This document shows, piece by piece, positions 19,760-28,095 of a DNA stretch of 64,000 nt. A program made the position numbers and the translations under genes. The stretch covers positions 56,561 to 120,560 of the forward strand of contig JALWTX010000016.1 of the NCBI GenBank assembly GCA_026993355.1, read 5' to 3'. Numbering within the stretch: the stretch's first letter is position 1; every line of letters begins with the position of its first letter. This DNA is from Flavobacteriales bacterium (GTDB lineage Bacteria > Bacteroidota > Bacteroidia > Flavobacteriales > Flavobacteriaceae). The notes beneath the pieces are model-generated. The model made no database searches. It saw only the letters and a program-made list of their open reading frames with translations, and was not told the origin of the DNA.

Positions 19760-20038
19760 ATGAAATTAGATATAGTAACACCTGAAGGTGCATTATTTTC
19801 CGGTGAAATTGAGGCCATTGTGGTACCCGGTGTTAACGGAACATTCGAAATGCTTAATAATCACGCCCCTATTGTGGCAATTTTAACCAAAGGCGATGTG
19901 CGTATCAAGGGACAGAATTTGCGGGTGGATGATGAAGTGGTTGATAAATTTAAAATCGATAAAAATGAATTGGTTTTGCCCATAAATTCCGGAACCGTCG
20001 AAATGAAAAACAATCAGGTAATTCTGTTGGCCGAATAG
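19760..20038 (+). CDS. atpC: F1 ATP synthase subunit epsilon (AtpC), short form
   Basis: Binds gamma at the base of F1. Only the N-terminal beta-sandwich is present (VTPEGALFSGE, FEMLNNHAPIVAIL), and the protein ends at 92 residues. The C-terminal two-helix domain that brakes ATP hydrolysis in the roughly 135-residue E. coli protein is missing. Short epsilon subunits are usual in Bacteroidota, so this is not a truncation. The gene follows a strong terminator at atpD and has only a weak A/T-rich upstream region. Confidence 0.95.
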   Translation: MKLDIVTPEGALFSGEIEAIVVPGVNGTFEMLNNHAPIVAILTKGDVRIKGQNLRVDDEVVDKFKIDKNELVLPINSGTVEMKNNQVILLAE

Positions 20039-20065
20039 CCATATTATTATATTTTAATCTTTCTT

Positions 20066-20096
20066 AAGCGCAATCTTTAGGTTGCGCTTATTTTAT
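20066..20096 (+). terminator. Terminator of the atp operon
   Basis: AAGCGCAATC (20066-20075) and GGTTGCGCTT (20080-20089) form a 10-bp stem with one wobble pair and a 4-nt loop, followed by a T-rich stretch. It ends the transcript after atpC. Confidence 0.8.
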
Positions 20097-20141
20097 TGTT
20101 GTATTTTTTTAAATAAAATTTTTTTAATTAATAAAAATGTA

Positions 20142-20149
20142 TATTTTTG
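20142..20149 (+). promoter_or_regulatory. Putative -7 element of the SPOR-domain gene
   Basis: TATTTTTG fits TAnnTTTG and lies 23 nt before the ATG at 20173, after the atp operon terminator. The -33 region is a T-run. Confidence 0.5.
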
Positions 20150-20172
20150 TATATAACACATAAAACAATCCC

Positions 20173-20790
20173 ATGGAAGATTTTGATCTTGACATCCAAA
20201 AGAACGAAGACGAACAATCGACGTTAAATTATCCTTTAATTATAGGTTTAATTATAGGTATATTATTAATTGGTGGTGCAGCTTATTGGTTTTTTACCAA
20301 GGATGATGCTTCTGATACAATCGAGACTGAAGAAACCGTTTCGACTGAAAGTCAATCAACTGATGAGGCTTCAGAACAAGTAATTGATTCTACGTCTTAT
20401 CAAAATAATGAAGTGAGCAGTGATGAAACATCTACTAATGAGGAAAATGTTACGACTGATAATGAGGAAAATGTTGAAGCATCTGCCGCTACTACGTCCG
20501 ATGAGCGTACTGACGACACTTCAGCCCCAGTCTCTAATGATAATGAAAATACAACAAGTCCTGATTATACTTATTTTATTGTTAGTGGTGCTTTTAAAGA
20601 TGAAAATAATGCCCAAAACAAATTAAAAGCTTTAAAAGATGAAGGTTATGAAGCAGTCATTACAGGGCCTAATCAAGCCGGTTTATATATTGTGGCCTAT
20701 CAAGGTTTTTCTGATATTGAGGCAGCCAAGCAGAAATTAAATGAGTTGCGTCAGCAAAATCCGCAAGCATGGATCTATAAAAAACAATAA
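20173..20790 (+). CDS. SPOR-domain membrane protein
   Basis: A 205-residue bitopic protein. A short acidic cytoplasmic N-terminus is followed by one membrane helix (about 22-43) and a low-complexity linker very rich in Ser, Thr, Glu and Asp (about 45-130). The C-terminal SPOR domain (about 134-205) contains YFIVSGAFKDENNAQ and AWIYKK. SPOR domains bind glycan strands stripped of stem peptides at division sites, so a cell-wall or division role is inferred. It is monocistronic, flanked by a terminator on each side. Confidence 0.85.
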   Translation: MEDFDLDIQKNEDEQSTLNYPLIIGLIIGILLIGGAAYWFFTKDDASDTIETEETVSTESQSTDEASEQVIDSTSYQNNEVSSDETSTNEENVTTDNEENVEASAATTSDERTDDTSAPVSNDNENTTSPDYTYFIVSGAFKDENNAQNKLKALKDEGYEAVITGPNQAGLYIVAYQGFSDIEAAKQKLNELRQQNPQAWIYKKQ

Positions 20791-20805
20791 AATTCTGATC
20801 ATTAT

Positions 20806-20837
20806 AAAAACGGCTGAAAATTTTTAGCCGTTTTTTT
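20806..20837 (+). terminator. Bidirectional terminator between the SPOR gene and cydB
   Basis: AAAAACGGCT (20806-20815) and AGCCGTTTTT (20826-20835) pair around a 10-nt loop, with T-runs on both strands. The T-run overlaps the cydB stop codon at 20836-20838. Confidence 0.85.
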
Positions 20838-21858
20838 ATGTATTTTTCTCTCCTTTCATAAACTTATGGACTATGATAGAATAGATCAGTAATAAAATGC
20901 CTAATACTAAAATCCACCATTCTATATAAAAACGATCAGGATTGTCAAAACCGGCATTGAAAGCCGTAAGTTTTTTATGGCCAAGTGGTAAAATAAAATT
21001 AGGATATATGGCCACCATTATACTTATCCAGGAGAATATAATGAAATTAGTTGATAGGATTGAAGCCTTGTTCTCGCCGGGATAGGTTCTGATTCCCATC
21101 AGTCCTATTAAAGCGATAAAAGCCAAAACGGGTAATATAAACAAGAATGGATAAGTCCAATAATTATGGAAAACACCGGGATGAATAATGTACCAGCTTA
21201 TCAAGAACAAACCAACCAAAATCAACTCGATAAAAGCCAATGCTTGTATTAATTTTTTTAATTTCCGGTTAAAAGCGCCGGAATTTTTTAAAACAATCCA
21301 ACCAAGACCATGAATTAAAATCGCGATAAAAATCATGCCGGTAGTTAAAAGGGTAAACCAATCGAAAAAACCTATTTTTTGGGCTAAGGGTGAAAAGCTT
21401 TGACTGACAAATCTTATCCGTTCCTCTTGTTCAAAATACAAGCCTCTTAATATGTTGGAAAATATTAAGCTAATAAAAATCAATAGCATTAAATTTAGAA
21501 AGCCGTATAAATAGCCAAAAACACTTTTGTAAAACGGATTTTTTCTATATAAATACAGCAGATTAAAAGCTAAGGTTTTGAGAAGTAGAAATAACAAAAA
21601 CAATAAAATGTATCCGCCAAAGTTGTTAAATAAGATTTGGGCATAATGAGGAAAAAATACCATGGCCAGACCTATAAAAGCCAATAGCCAGACTTCATTA
21701 GCGTCCCAAACGGAACTAATACTTTTGATTATTTTATTTTTTTCTTCATCATTATCGGCAAAAAACAAAAAAGCAACACCGGCACCTATATCATAGCCAT
21801 CCAAAAGTACATAAGTACCTAATAAAATAGACAAAATACCATACCAAATCACTTCCAT
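20836..21858 (-). CDS. cydB: Cytochrome bd oxidase subunit II (CydB), without adjacent cydA
   Basis: Integral subunit of the bd-type quinol oxidase. The start MEVIWYGILSILLGTYVLLDGYDIGAG and the block VWDANEVWL are CydB signatures. Eight or nine hydrophobic helices follow, and 340 residues is a normal length. In most genomes cydA, which carries the hemes, lies immediately upstream; here the upstream gene is alr, and a promoter-like element sits directly before cydB. CydA must be encoded elsewhere if this subunit functions. Confidence 0.93.
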   Translation of the reverse strand: MEVIWYGILSILLGTYVLLDGYDIGAGVAFLFFADNDEEKNKIIKSISSVWDANEVWLLAFIGLAMVFFPHYAQILFNNFGGYILLFLLFLLLKTLAFNLLYLYRKNPFYKSVFGYLYGFLNLMLLIFISLIFSNILRGLYFEQEERIRFVSQSFSPLAQKIGFFDWFTLLTTGMIFIAILIHGLGWIVLKNSGAFNRKLKKLIQALAFIELILVGLFLISWYIIHPGVFHNYWTYPFLFILPVLAFIALIGLMGIRTYPGENKASILSTNFIIFSWISIMVAIYPNFILPLGHKKLTAFNAGFDNPDRFYIEWWILVLGILLLIYSIIVHKFMKGEKNT

Positions 21859-21876
21859 AACACTTCAATTTTATGA

Positions 21877-21884
21877 CAAATATA
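21877..21884 (-). promoter_or_regulatory. Putative -7 element of cydB
   Basis: TATATTTG on the minus strand, 18 nt upstream of the cydB ATG, in the 63-nt gap after alr. It suggests that cydB is transcribed separately from alr and tdk, with a very short leader. Confidence 0.5.
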
Positions 21885-21921
21885 CATTAATATTTTAACA
21901 GATATAAGCGAATAAAGTTTC

Positions 21922-23013
21922 CTATCTGATTTTTTTAGGAAGTCTCTCGGGCAGTTTAGCAATTATTTCGTAGGGAATGGTTTGCAATTTATTTGCCAAA
22001 TAGGCAACATCATCATAATCGAATATAATTACTTCATCGCCTTCCCGGCAAGGTGTTCCACTTAAGTCGATACTCAAGGTATCCATGCTTATGCTCCCCA
22101 CAATAGGCAGTTTATAGCCACGGCATTTTATGGTATGTCCCACATGGCGCATACGTCTGTCTAAACCATCGGCGTAACCTAACGGAATAAGCCCGATACG
22201 GCTGTCTTGTTTGGTTGTGAAGCTGCGATTGTAACCCACACTTTCGCCCGGAGCCAAGGTTTTTACTTGGGTAATTTTAGATTTTACTTGGGAAATTGGT
22301 TGGAGGATTGATTTTTTTTCATTAACTAAATTGTATCCGAATAAACCTAATCCGGGTCTGATCATATCATATTGGGCTTGCGGAAATCTAAAAGCACCGG
22401 CGGTGTTGAGTAAATGTCTGAAAAAATTGCTATTGAGTTGGTTGGCCAAAATTTGGCTCATGTGCTCAAAGTTTGCTATTTGGTTTAATGTGAATGCATC
22501 TTCGGCAGGGTCTTCGGCAGCCGCCAAATGCGAAAAAACACTTTTTAAGTGAACGGCCTTTTGACTTTTTAAAAGACCCATAAGATGAGGTATTTCTGCT
22601 TTGGTAATGCCTGCCCGGTGCATGCCAGTGTCGAGTTTGAGATGAATGGGAAAACCTTGAATTCCTTTTTTATCTAAAAAATAGATCAGTTTTTTTAAAT
22701 AAAAGATAGAACTGACTTCGGGTTCTAAGCGATAATCAAGCAAAGGCAAAAAATGCTCAGTAGAAGGGTTAAAAACCAGCAAATTAGTATGAATGCCGGC
22801 TTTTCGAAGTCTTATTCCTTCATTGATAAAAGCAACTGAAAAATAATCAACACCTTGCGACTCTAAAGCTTGGCCAATTTTAACAGCGCCTAAGCCATAA
22901 GCATTGGCTTTTAAATTAGCCAATATCCGGACATGAGGATGGGTCAGGTTCTGAAAAGTTTGTAAGTTATGTAATAGTCTTGACCGGTTTATGTCGATGT
23001 AGCTTTCGCGCAT
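21922..23013 (-). CDS. alr: Alanine racemase
   Basis: PLP enzyme that supplies D-alanine for peptidoglycan. The cofactor lysine is K35 in LKANAYGLGA, and the second catalytic residue is the tyrosine of VGYNRSF, about 265 residues in. The C-terminal block LIPLGYADGLDRRM is also diagnostic. The length of 363 residues is normal. It lies 2 nt downstream of tdk on the same strand, so the two are probably co-transcribed; tdk-alr pairs are common in Flavobacteriia. Confidence 0.96.
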   Translation of the reverse strand: MRESYIDINRSRLLHNLQTFQNLTHPHVRILANLKANAYGLGAVKIGQALESQGVDYFSVAFINEGIRLRKAGIHTNLLVFNPSTEHFLPLLDYRLEPEVSSIFYLKKLIYFLDKKGIQGFPIHLKLDTGMHRAGITKAEIPHLMGLLKSQKAVHLKSVFSHLAAAEDPAEDAFTLNQIANFEHMSQILANQLNSNFFRHLLNTAGAFRFPQAQYDMIRPGLGLFGYNLVNEKKSILQPISQVKSKITQVKTLAPGESVGYNRSFTTKQDSRIGLIPLGYADGLDRRMRHVGHTIKCRGYKLPIVGSISMDTLSIDLSGTPCREGDEVIIFDYDDVAYLANKLQTIPYEIIAKLPERLPKKIR

Positions 23014-23015
23014 GG

Positions 23016-23615
23016 TCAGTCCTTTTTATGCTTTTGTCGGTCTTTCATGGCAGCCACAAAAGCCGCACGGCTTAAGGGTTCATATTCTTGTTTTTCTCCC
23101 AGTAAAACCAATTTATCATCATCGGTAAGGCGGTAACTATAATGGGCAAGATTTCCTGTGCGTGTACAAATTGCATGCACTTTGGTTACATATTCTGCAA
23201 TAGCCATTAAAAAAGGCATGGGCCCGAAAGGTTTCCCCATAAAATCCATATCAAGTCCGGCAACCACCACGCGCACACCATTATTGGCCAAGGTATTACA
23301 GACCTCAACAATTTCGTCAGAAAAAAATTGCGCTTCGTCTATACCGACAACATCCACATCTTGTGCCAGTAATAAAATTTCTTGTGGCGATGACACACTG
23401 GTTGAATGAATTTCATTTTTATCATGCGAAACTATATTGGTATCATGATAGCGGGTATCAATCTTGGGTTTGAAAATTTCTACTTTTTGTTTGGCAAATT
23501 GAGCTCTTTTTAAGCGACGAATGAGTTCTTCAGTTTTGCCCGAAAACATACTACCGGTGATCACTTCTATCCAACCCAAATTTTGCTTATGATTAACAGG
23601 TATTTCTAAAAACAT
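23016..23615 (-). CDS. tdk: Thymidine kinase (type II), zinc cysteines mostly replaced
   Basis: Phosphorylates thymidine for salvage. The P-loop is residues 21-28 (GSMFSGKT) and the catalytic glutamate is E94 in DEAQFF. The lasso loop YEPLSRAAF is present. Type II kinases normally hold a structural zinc through four cysteines; here only C150 in AICTRTGN remains, with T153 and S182 in the places of cysteines. I recall similar sequences in Flavobacteriia, so this is likely a lineage feature rather than a defect. The length of 199 residues is normal. Confidence 0.95.
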   Translation of the reverse strand: MFLEIPVNHKQNLGWIEVITGSMFSGKTEELIRRLKRAQFAKQKVEIFKPKIDTRYHDTNIVSHDKNEIHSTSVSSPQEILLLAQDVDVVGIDEAQFFSDEIVEVCNTLANNGVRVVVAGLDMDFMGKPFGPMPFLMAIAEYVTKVHAICTRTGNLAHYSYRLTDDDKLVLLGEKQEYEPLSRAAFVAAMKDRQKHKKD

Positions 23616-23647
23616 AATACGTGTGTTTTTCGTTGTAATAAAATACT

Positions 23648-23655
23648 TAATTTTG
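23648..23655 (+). promoter_or_regulatory. Possible -7 element for the rsmI operon
   Basis: TAATTTTG in the 133-nt divergent gap, 93 nt before the ATG at 23749. No clear -33 TTG; moderate to low confidence because AT-rich DNA yields such matches by chance. Confidence 0.3.
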
Positions 23656-23748
23656 TAATAACGAAATTAATTTATTTTTTGCCTGTTTGTTTAAAACTGG
23701 TTTAATTTTTATTAACAATTTGATTTAACACTTCCAAAAAGTATATTT

Positions 23749-24357
23749 ATGGATGCCCGTAAGGAAATAATTAATATTTTAAAAGCTGAGTTGACACTGC
23801 TTAGTAAAAATATTTTGCAGAATATTCATCAGAAAGATATTGATGATTTATACCAAGCAACGCAACGTTTGTATGAAAAAATGGCAGCGGTAAAAGTTCT
23901 GCAAGAACAAATGCCGATAGAGGAACTTTCAGCGCTCTTTTCAATCCCACCAAAGGATTTAGAGCAAGACATGCCGCCTGTTAATCCGGCAGAACAAAAA
24001 CCTGAAAAGCAGGTATCTAACCCGTATAAATCAGTTAATAAAATGGCTTTTGTGCCTAAACACAAAACAGAAAAAACATCAAAGGAAATAAATCCGCTAA
24101 ACGAGGTGTCTGTGGTCAAAAAACAGAAAAAAATTAATATTGGTTTAAATGATCGAATCGCTTTTATTAAGCATCTTTTTAAAGGGGATACAGCGGCTTA
24201 CCAAACTTTTATTGATGCCTTAAATGCATTTGAATCTTATGAAGCGGCATTAGCATTTATCAATCAGCAAATAAAACCCCAATATAATGGTTGGGAAGGT
24301 CAGGACGAGTATGAATTCCGGTTATTACAATTGCTTGAATTAAAATTTGCCCAATGA
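23749..24357 (+). CDS. Conserved protein of unknown function upstream of rsmI
   Basis: I do not recognise a characterised family. The 202-residue protein has no signal peptide or membrane helix. It has a helical N-terminal part (about 1-65), a Pro/Lys/Glu-rich low-complexity middle (about 66-125) and a second helical domain (about 128-202) containing NDRIAFIKHLFKGD and ending LLQLLELKFAQ. Proteins of this layout next to rsmI seem common in Flavobacteriia, from memory. Its stop overlaps the rsmI start by 4 nt (ATGA), indicating translational coupling. Confidence 0.75.
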   Translation: MDARKEIINILKAELTLLSKNILQNIHQKDIDDLYQATQRLYEKMAAVKVLQEQMPIEELSALFSIPPKDLEQDMPPVNPAEQKPEKQVSNPYKSVNKMAFVPKHKTEKTSKEINPLNEVSVVKKQKKINIGLNDRIAFIKHLFKGDTAAYQTFIDALNAFESYEAALAFINQQIKPQYNGWEGQDEYEFRLLQLLELKFAQ

Positions 24358-25040
24358 GCGGGAAACTTTACATAGTCCCGACACCGGTCGGTAATTTGAA
24401 AGATATGACATTTAGAGCAGTTGAGGTATTAAAAAATGCAGATTTGATATTGGCCGAAGACACGCGTACCTCCGGCAAACTATTGAAGCATTTTGATATT
24501 GAAACGCCACAACGGTCATATCATAAGTTTAACGAACACAAAATTGTGGATCATTTAGTTGAACAATTACAAAATGGGGCTCAATTTGCTTTGATTTCGG
24601 ATGCCGGCACACCTGCTATTTCTGATCCGGGTTATCTGTTGGTTCACAAAGCAATAGAAAAAGATATTCCCGTAGAAACCTTGCCCGGCGCCACTGCTTT
24701 TGTACCTGCTTTGGTTAATTCGGGTTTGCCCTCAGAACGCTTTGTTTTTGAAGGCTTTTTGCCGGTAAAAAAAGGACGGCAAACGCGGTTTAAAGAATTG
24801 GAACATGAACCACGCACCATGATTTTTTATGAGTCGCCCCATAAATTAATTAGAACATTGAAAGATTTTGAAAAATATTTTGGTCCGGACAGACCCATAT
24901 CGGTCTCACGTGAAATAAGCAAACTCTATGAGGAAACAATTCGTGGAACAGTGGCTGATGTATTGAAAACTTTTGAAGAAAAACCAGCCATCAAAGGTGA
25001 ATTTGTATTGGTATTACAAGGTCTAAAAAATAAAAAATAA
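24354..25040 (+). CDS. rsmI: 16S rRNA (cytidine(1402)-2'-O)-methyltransferase RsmI
   Basis: Methylates the ribose of C1402 in 16S rRNA with S-adenosylmethionine. The N-terminal signature PTPVGNLKDMT is at residues 8-18, then LAEDTRTSGKLL (about 33-44) and SDAGTPAISDPG (about 82-93), all RsmI/tetrapyrrole-methylase blocks. The length of 228 residues is normal. It is coupled to both neighbours: a 4-nt overlap upstream and a 1-nt overlap with the reductase gene downstream. Confidence 0.96.
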   Translation: MSGKLYIVPTPVGNLKDMTFRAVEVLKNADLILAEDTRTSGKLLKHFDIETPQRSYHKFNEHKIVDHLVEQLQNGAQFALISDAGTPAISDPGYLLVHKAIEKDIPVETLPGATAFVPALVNSGLPSERFVFEGFLPVKKGRQTRFKELEHEPRTMIFYESPHKLIRTLKDFEKYFGPDRPISVSREISKLYEETIRGTVADVLKTFEEKPAIKGEFVLVLQGLKNKK

Positions 25041-25765
25041 TGAGTCAATTTTATCCCTTAAAAGTTATCGAAAAAAAACAATTAACGCCCGAAAGCGTTT
25101 CTTTAAGTTTAGCCATTCCCGGTGAATTAAAAAAGATATTCGATTTTAAACCGGGGCAGTTTGTAATGGTCCAAAAAGAAATAGATGGTCAAAAGTTACG
25201 GCGTTACTATTCTATATACAATTTGCCGGGAGAAGGTAAGTTGCAATTAGGCATAAAAGTAAAAGGCGAAGATGGTTTTGCCAATTATGCCATGCACCAT
25301 ATTCAGCCCGGCGAAGTATTGGAAGTATCTGCACCAATGGATGATGTGAACTTTGATACGGAAACGCAAAAACCGCAAAAGTTATTGGCCATTACCATAG
25401 GCAGTGGCATTACCCCTTTTTACAGCTATATTCAGCATATGCTTAAAACACAACCAAATACCGAATTAGTGTTGGTTTACGGTAATGAGAATCCCGTCAA
25501 AACAATGTTTTACAAAGAATTGCATACCTTGGCTAAAACTTATCCGCAACAATTAAAGATTTATGATGCCTTTAGTCAATCTGCAGAAGGCGATTTTCAA
25601 GAACGTATTAACCCTAAGGTTTTAAAAGAAATTTTGGCAAAAGAAGGTGCCGGTTTTGATGCTGTTTATATTATTGGCCCCGACGATTTAAAGAAAATGG
25701 CTGCAAAAACTTTAGAAGAGGAAGGAGTACCAAAGAATAAACTCCATTACAGGGTTTACAGCTAA
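25040..25765 (+). CDS. Ferredoxin-NADP reductase-type flavoprotein
   Basis: A 241-residue FAD/NAD(P) oxidoreductase of the ferredoxin reductase superfamily. The FAD-binding motif RRYYSIYN is near residues 54-61, followed by GxxANYMH-like FANYAMHH and the nucleotide-binding TIGSGITPFYSY (about 116-127). The chain ends in HYRVYS, where plant-type reductases have an aromatic C-terminus. There is no 2Fe-2S domain, so an external carrier is required. The electron partner is not evident; the start codon overlaps the rsmI stop. Confidence 0.85.
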   Translation: MSQFYPLKVIEKKQLTPESVSLSLAIPGELKKIFDFKPGQFVMVQKEIDGQKLRRYYSIYNLPGEGKLQLGIKVKGEDGFANYAMHHIQPGEVLEVSAPMDDVNFDTETQKPQKLLAITIGSGITPFYSYIQHMLKTQPNTELVLVYGNENPVKTMFYKELHTLAKTYPQQLKIYDAFSQSAEGDFQERINPKVLKEILAKEGAGFDAVYIIGPDDLKKMAAKTLEEEGVPKNKLHYRVYS

Positions 25766-25776
25766 AAATTAGACTT

Positions 25777-26424
25777 ATGCAAAATAGAAAGTGGTGGTTT
25801 GAGGCGTTTATAGTTTTATTACCTTTTGTTTATACAGCATCTATTTGGCCGCATTTGCCCGGAACCATTCCCTTGCATTGGAATGCTTCGGGCAAGATAG
25901 ACAGGTTTGGTCCTAAAATGTTTGTCTGGTTACTTCCGGTAATTTTGGTTTTATTTCCTTATGTGCTTCTTAATTTTTTGCCTAAATATGATCCTAAAAA
26001 AACTTTAGATGTAAATTCAAAAACTTTTCTTTTTTTTAAATTTATTTTAATAGGTTTTATGTCTATGTTGACCATTTACATTTTATATAGTATTAAAGCC
26101 GGTCATATGACATACCCTAACTTTTTGACCTTGCTATTAGGCTTATTGTTTATTGTTTTGAGTCGTTTGTTTCCTAACTTGCCTCCCAATTATTTTATCG
26201 GTATTCGGACACCATGGACTTTGGAATATCCGGCAATCTGGCAGGCAACGCATCGATTTGCCAGCAAACTATGGTTTGCCGGTGGGGTATTCATTGTTTT
26301 GAGTAGTTTTTTATGTCCGTCGTCTATAAATTTCATTATTTTTTTAGCTATTGTTTCAATAATCAGCGTCGGTTCAGTTTATTATTCATACAGACTTTAT
26401 CAAAAGCAATTTAACGACCATTAA
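25777..26424 (+). CDS. SdpI-like / DUF1648 membrane protein
   Basis: A 215-residue inner-membrane protein with six hydrophobic segments. The N-terminal block LPGTIPLHWNASGKIDRFG is the DUF1648 signature, and the later block NYFIGIRTPWTLE matches the SdpI family. In Bacillus subtilis SdpI gives immunity to the SdpC toxin and senses it; most homologues, including this one, lack an sdpABC toxin locus nearby. The function here is unknown. It lies 11 nt after the reductase and 4 nt before the hydrolase, suggesting one operon. Confidence 0.85.
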   Translation: MQNRKWWFEAFIVLLPFVYTASIWPHLPGTIPLHWNASGKIDRFGPKMFVWLLPVILVLFPYVLLNFLPKYDPKKTLDVNSKTFLFFKFILIGFMSMLTIYILYSIKAGHMTYPNFLTLLLGLLFIVLSRLFPNLPPNYFIGIRTPWTLEYPAIWQATHRFASKLWFAGGVFIVLSSFLCPSSINFIIFLAIVSIISVGSVYYSYRLYQKQFNDH

Positions 26425-26428
26425 TTTT

Positions 26429-27373
26429 ATGAACCTGTTTAGACCTTTTTTGAAAATATTGCTTATTCTATTGACGCAGGTCTTGTATGGGCAACAAACT
26501 GAGCCCTGGCAAATAACCTTGTCTAAAGGCCGTTTAGCAGGCACTTTACTTCTTGCCGATTCGACCCAAAAAACGCCGGTTGTTTTGCTTATTCCCGGTT
26601 CGGGACCAACAGATCGAAACGGGAATAGCATCTCTCATAAAAATAATGCGCTAAAATTATTAGCCGATAGTTTGAAACAACATCATATCAGCAGTTTGCG
26701 TATTGATAAACGTATGGTGGGGCAGAGTCGGTTTAAAGATTTAACCGAAAAGGATTTAACTTTTGATCGTTATGTGCAAGATGTTATTTTATGGCTTCAA
26801 AAATTAAAAAATGACAAACGTTTTTCCAAAATAATTGTTGCCGGACATAGCCAAGGTGCTTTAACCGGCTTATTAGCAGCGCAAAAAATACCTGTCGCAG
26901 CTTATATTTCTATTTCGGGTGCCGGCCGCCCCATCAATGAGGTTTTGAAACAACAACTGCAAGGACTTGTGCCGCAGGTAAAACAAAAGGCTTATCAGAT
27001 TATTGACAGTTTGTCTCAGGGATATACCGTCCCTCATATTTCGGGACCTTTATTTATGCTATTCAGGCCTTCTGTTCAAAAATTTTTATCAACCTGGATG
27101 AAATATGATCCGGCCATAGAACTTTCAAAATTGTCTATCCCCATACTTATTGTTCATGGTACAACGGATTTGCAAATACCTGTCAAAGATGCGAAACGCT
27201 TAAAAAAAATGAACCCAAAAGCCAAATTAGTGATCATAAAAGACATGAATCATGTATTGAAAAAAGCCGGCGCTGACAGGCAGGAAAATTTAAAAACTTA
27301 TCATCAACCCCATAGGGCTTTACATCGGGAATTAACACCTGTTTTGGTAGATTTTATAAAACACTTAAAATAA
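26429..27373 (+). CDS. Exported alpha/beta hydrolase
   Basis: A 314-residue protein with a likely signal peptide (about 1-22, ending VLYGQQ) and an alpha/beta-hydrolase fold. The oxyanion region LIPGSGPTDRNGNS (about 54-67) and the nucleophile elbow GHSQG (about 147-151) are visible. The acid is probably the aspartate of HGTTDLQIP and the base the histidine in DMNHVL. The substrate is unknown. It ends 5 nt before the convergent lipB gene without a visible terminator. Confidence 0.85.
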   Translation: MNLFRPFLKILLILLTQVLYGQQTEPWQITLSKGRLAGTLLLADSTQKTPVVLLIPGSGPTDRNGNSISHKNNALKLLADSLKQHHISSLRIDKRMVGQSRFKDLTEKDLTFDRYVQDVILWLQKLKNDKRFSKIIVAGHSQGALTGLLAAQKIPVAAYISISGAGRPINEVLKQQLQGLVPQVKQKAYQIIDSLSQGYTVPHISGPLFMLFRPSVQKFLSTWMKYDPAIELSKLSIPILIVHGTTDLQIPVKDAKRLKKMNPKAKLVIIKDMNHVLKKAGADRQENLKTYHQPHRALHRELTPVLVDFIKHLK

Positions 27374-27378
27374 AGCAT

Positions 27379-28095
27379 TTATTTGACGATAGGCGACTTT
27401 TTGATTTTTGCACCAAAATGTTTAGCAAATTTGTCAACAATAGTTTGTTTTAACCGGTTTTTGTCTGGTATGTAGCCCAATTCTTTTTGCATGGAAGTCA
27501 CACCTTTTTGCCTGATGCCACAAGGTATAATATGCTTAAAATAAGACAAATCGACATCGACATTTAAAGCAAAACCATGCATCGTAATCCATCGGCTGGT
27601 TTTGACGCCCATCGCACATATTTTGCGAGCAGTGGCTTGGTCTGCATCTAACCATACGCCGGTTTCTCCTTCACTGCGTTCACCTTTAATACCATATTCT
27701 GACAAAACATCGATGATGACAGTTTCCAATAAACGCATATAAGCCAATATATCCAAGTCAAAGTTATCTAAATCTATGATAGGATAACCGACAATTTGTC
27801 CGGGCCCGTGATAGGTAATATCTCCACCCCTGTTGGTTTTGATGAAATCTACTTGGTATTTTTTTCGTTCATCAGGTCCTATGAGTAAATGATTTTCCTT
27901 CCCGCTCTTACCCAAGGTATAAACATGTGGATGTTCAGTAAATAACAAATAATTAGCAGTCGGTTTGGGATCATCACGGTGTTTGTTATCAATTTTTATT
28001 TGTTTTAGTTGATCAAATAAGCCGGTTTGTATAACAAAGGCTTCTTTGTAAGGCTTTAAACCAATATCTTGTACTAACAATTCTTTATTTTTCAT
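27379..28095 (-). CDS. lipB: Octanoyltransferase LipB
   Basis: Transfers octanoyl groups from acyl carrier protein to lipoyl domains. The family motif RGGDITYHGPGQIVGYPI (about 88-105) and the catalytic cysteine in HIIPCGI (about 195-201) are present. I chose the ATG at 28095 because it gives the conserved length (238 residues); the upstream ATG at 28128 lies inside the LD-carboxypeptidase gene. Its first 11 nt overlap the end of that gene, so the pair is translationally coupled. Confidence 0.93.
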   Translation of the reverse strand: MKNKELLVQDIGLKPYKEAFVIQTGLFDQLKQIKIDNKHRDDPKPTANYLLFTEHPHVYTLGKSGKENHLLIGPDERKKYQVDFIKTNRGGDITYHGPGQIVGYPIIDLDNFDLDILAYMRLLETVIIDVLSEYGIKGERSEGETGVWLDADQATARKICAMGVKTSRWITMHGFALNVDVDLSYFKHIIPCGIRQKGVTSMQKELGYIPDKNRLKQTIVDKFAKHFGAKIKKSPIVK

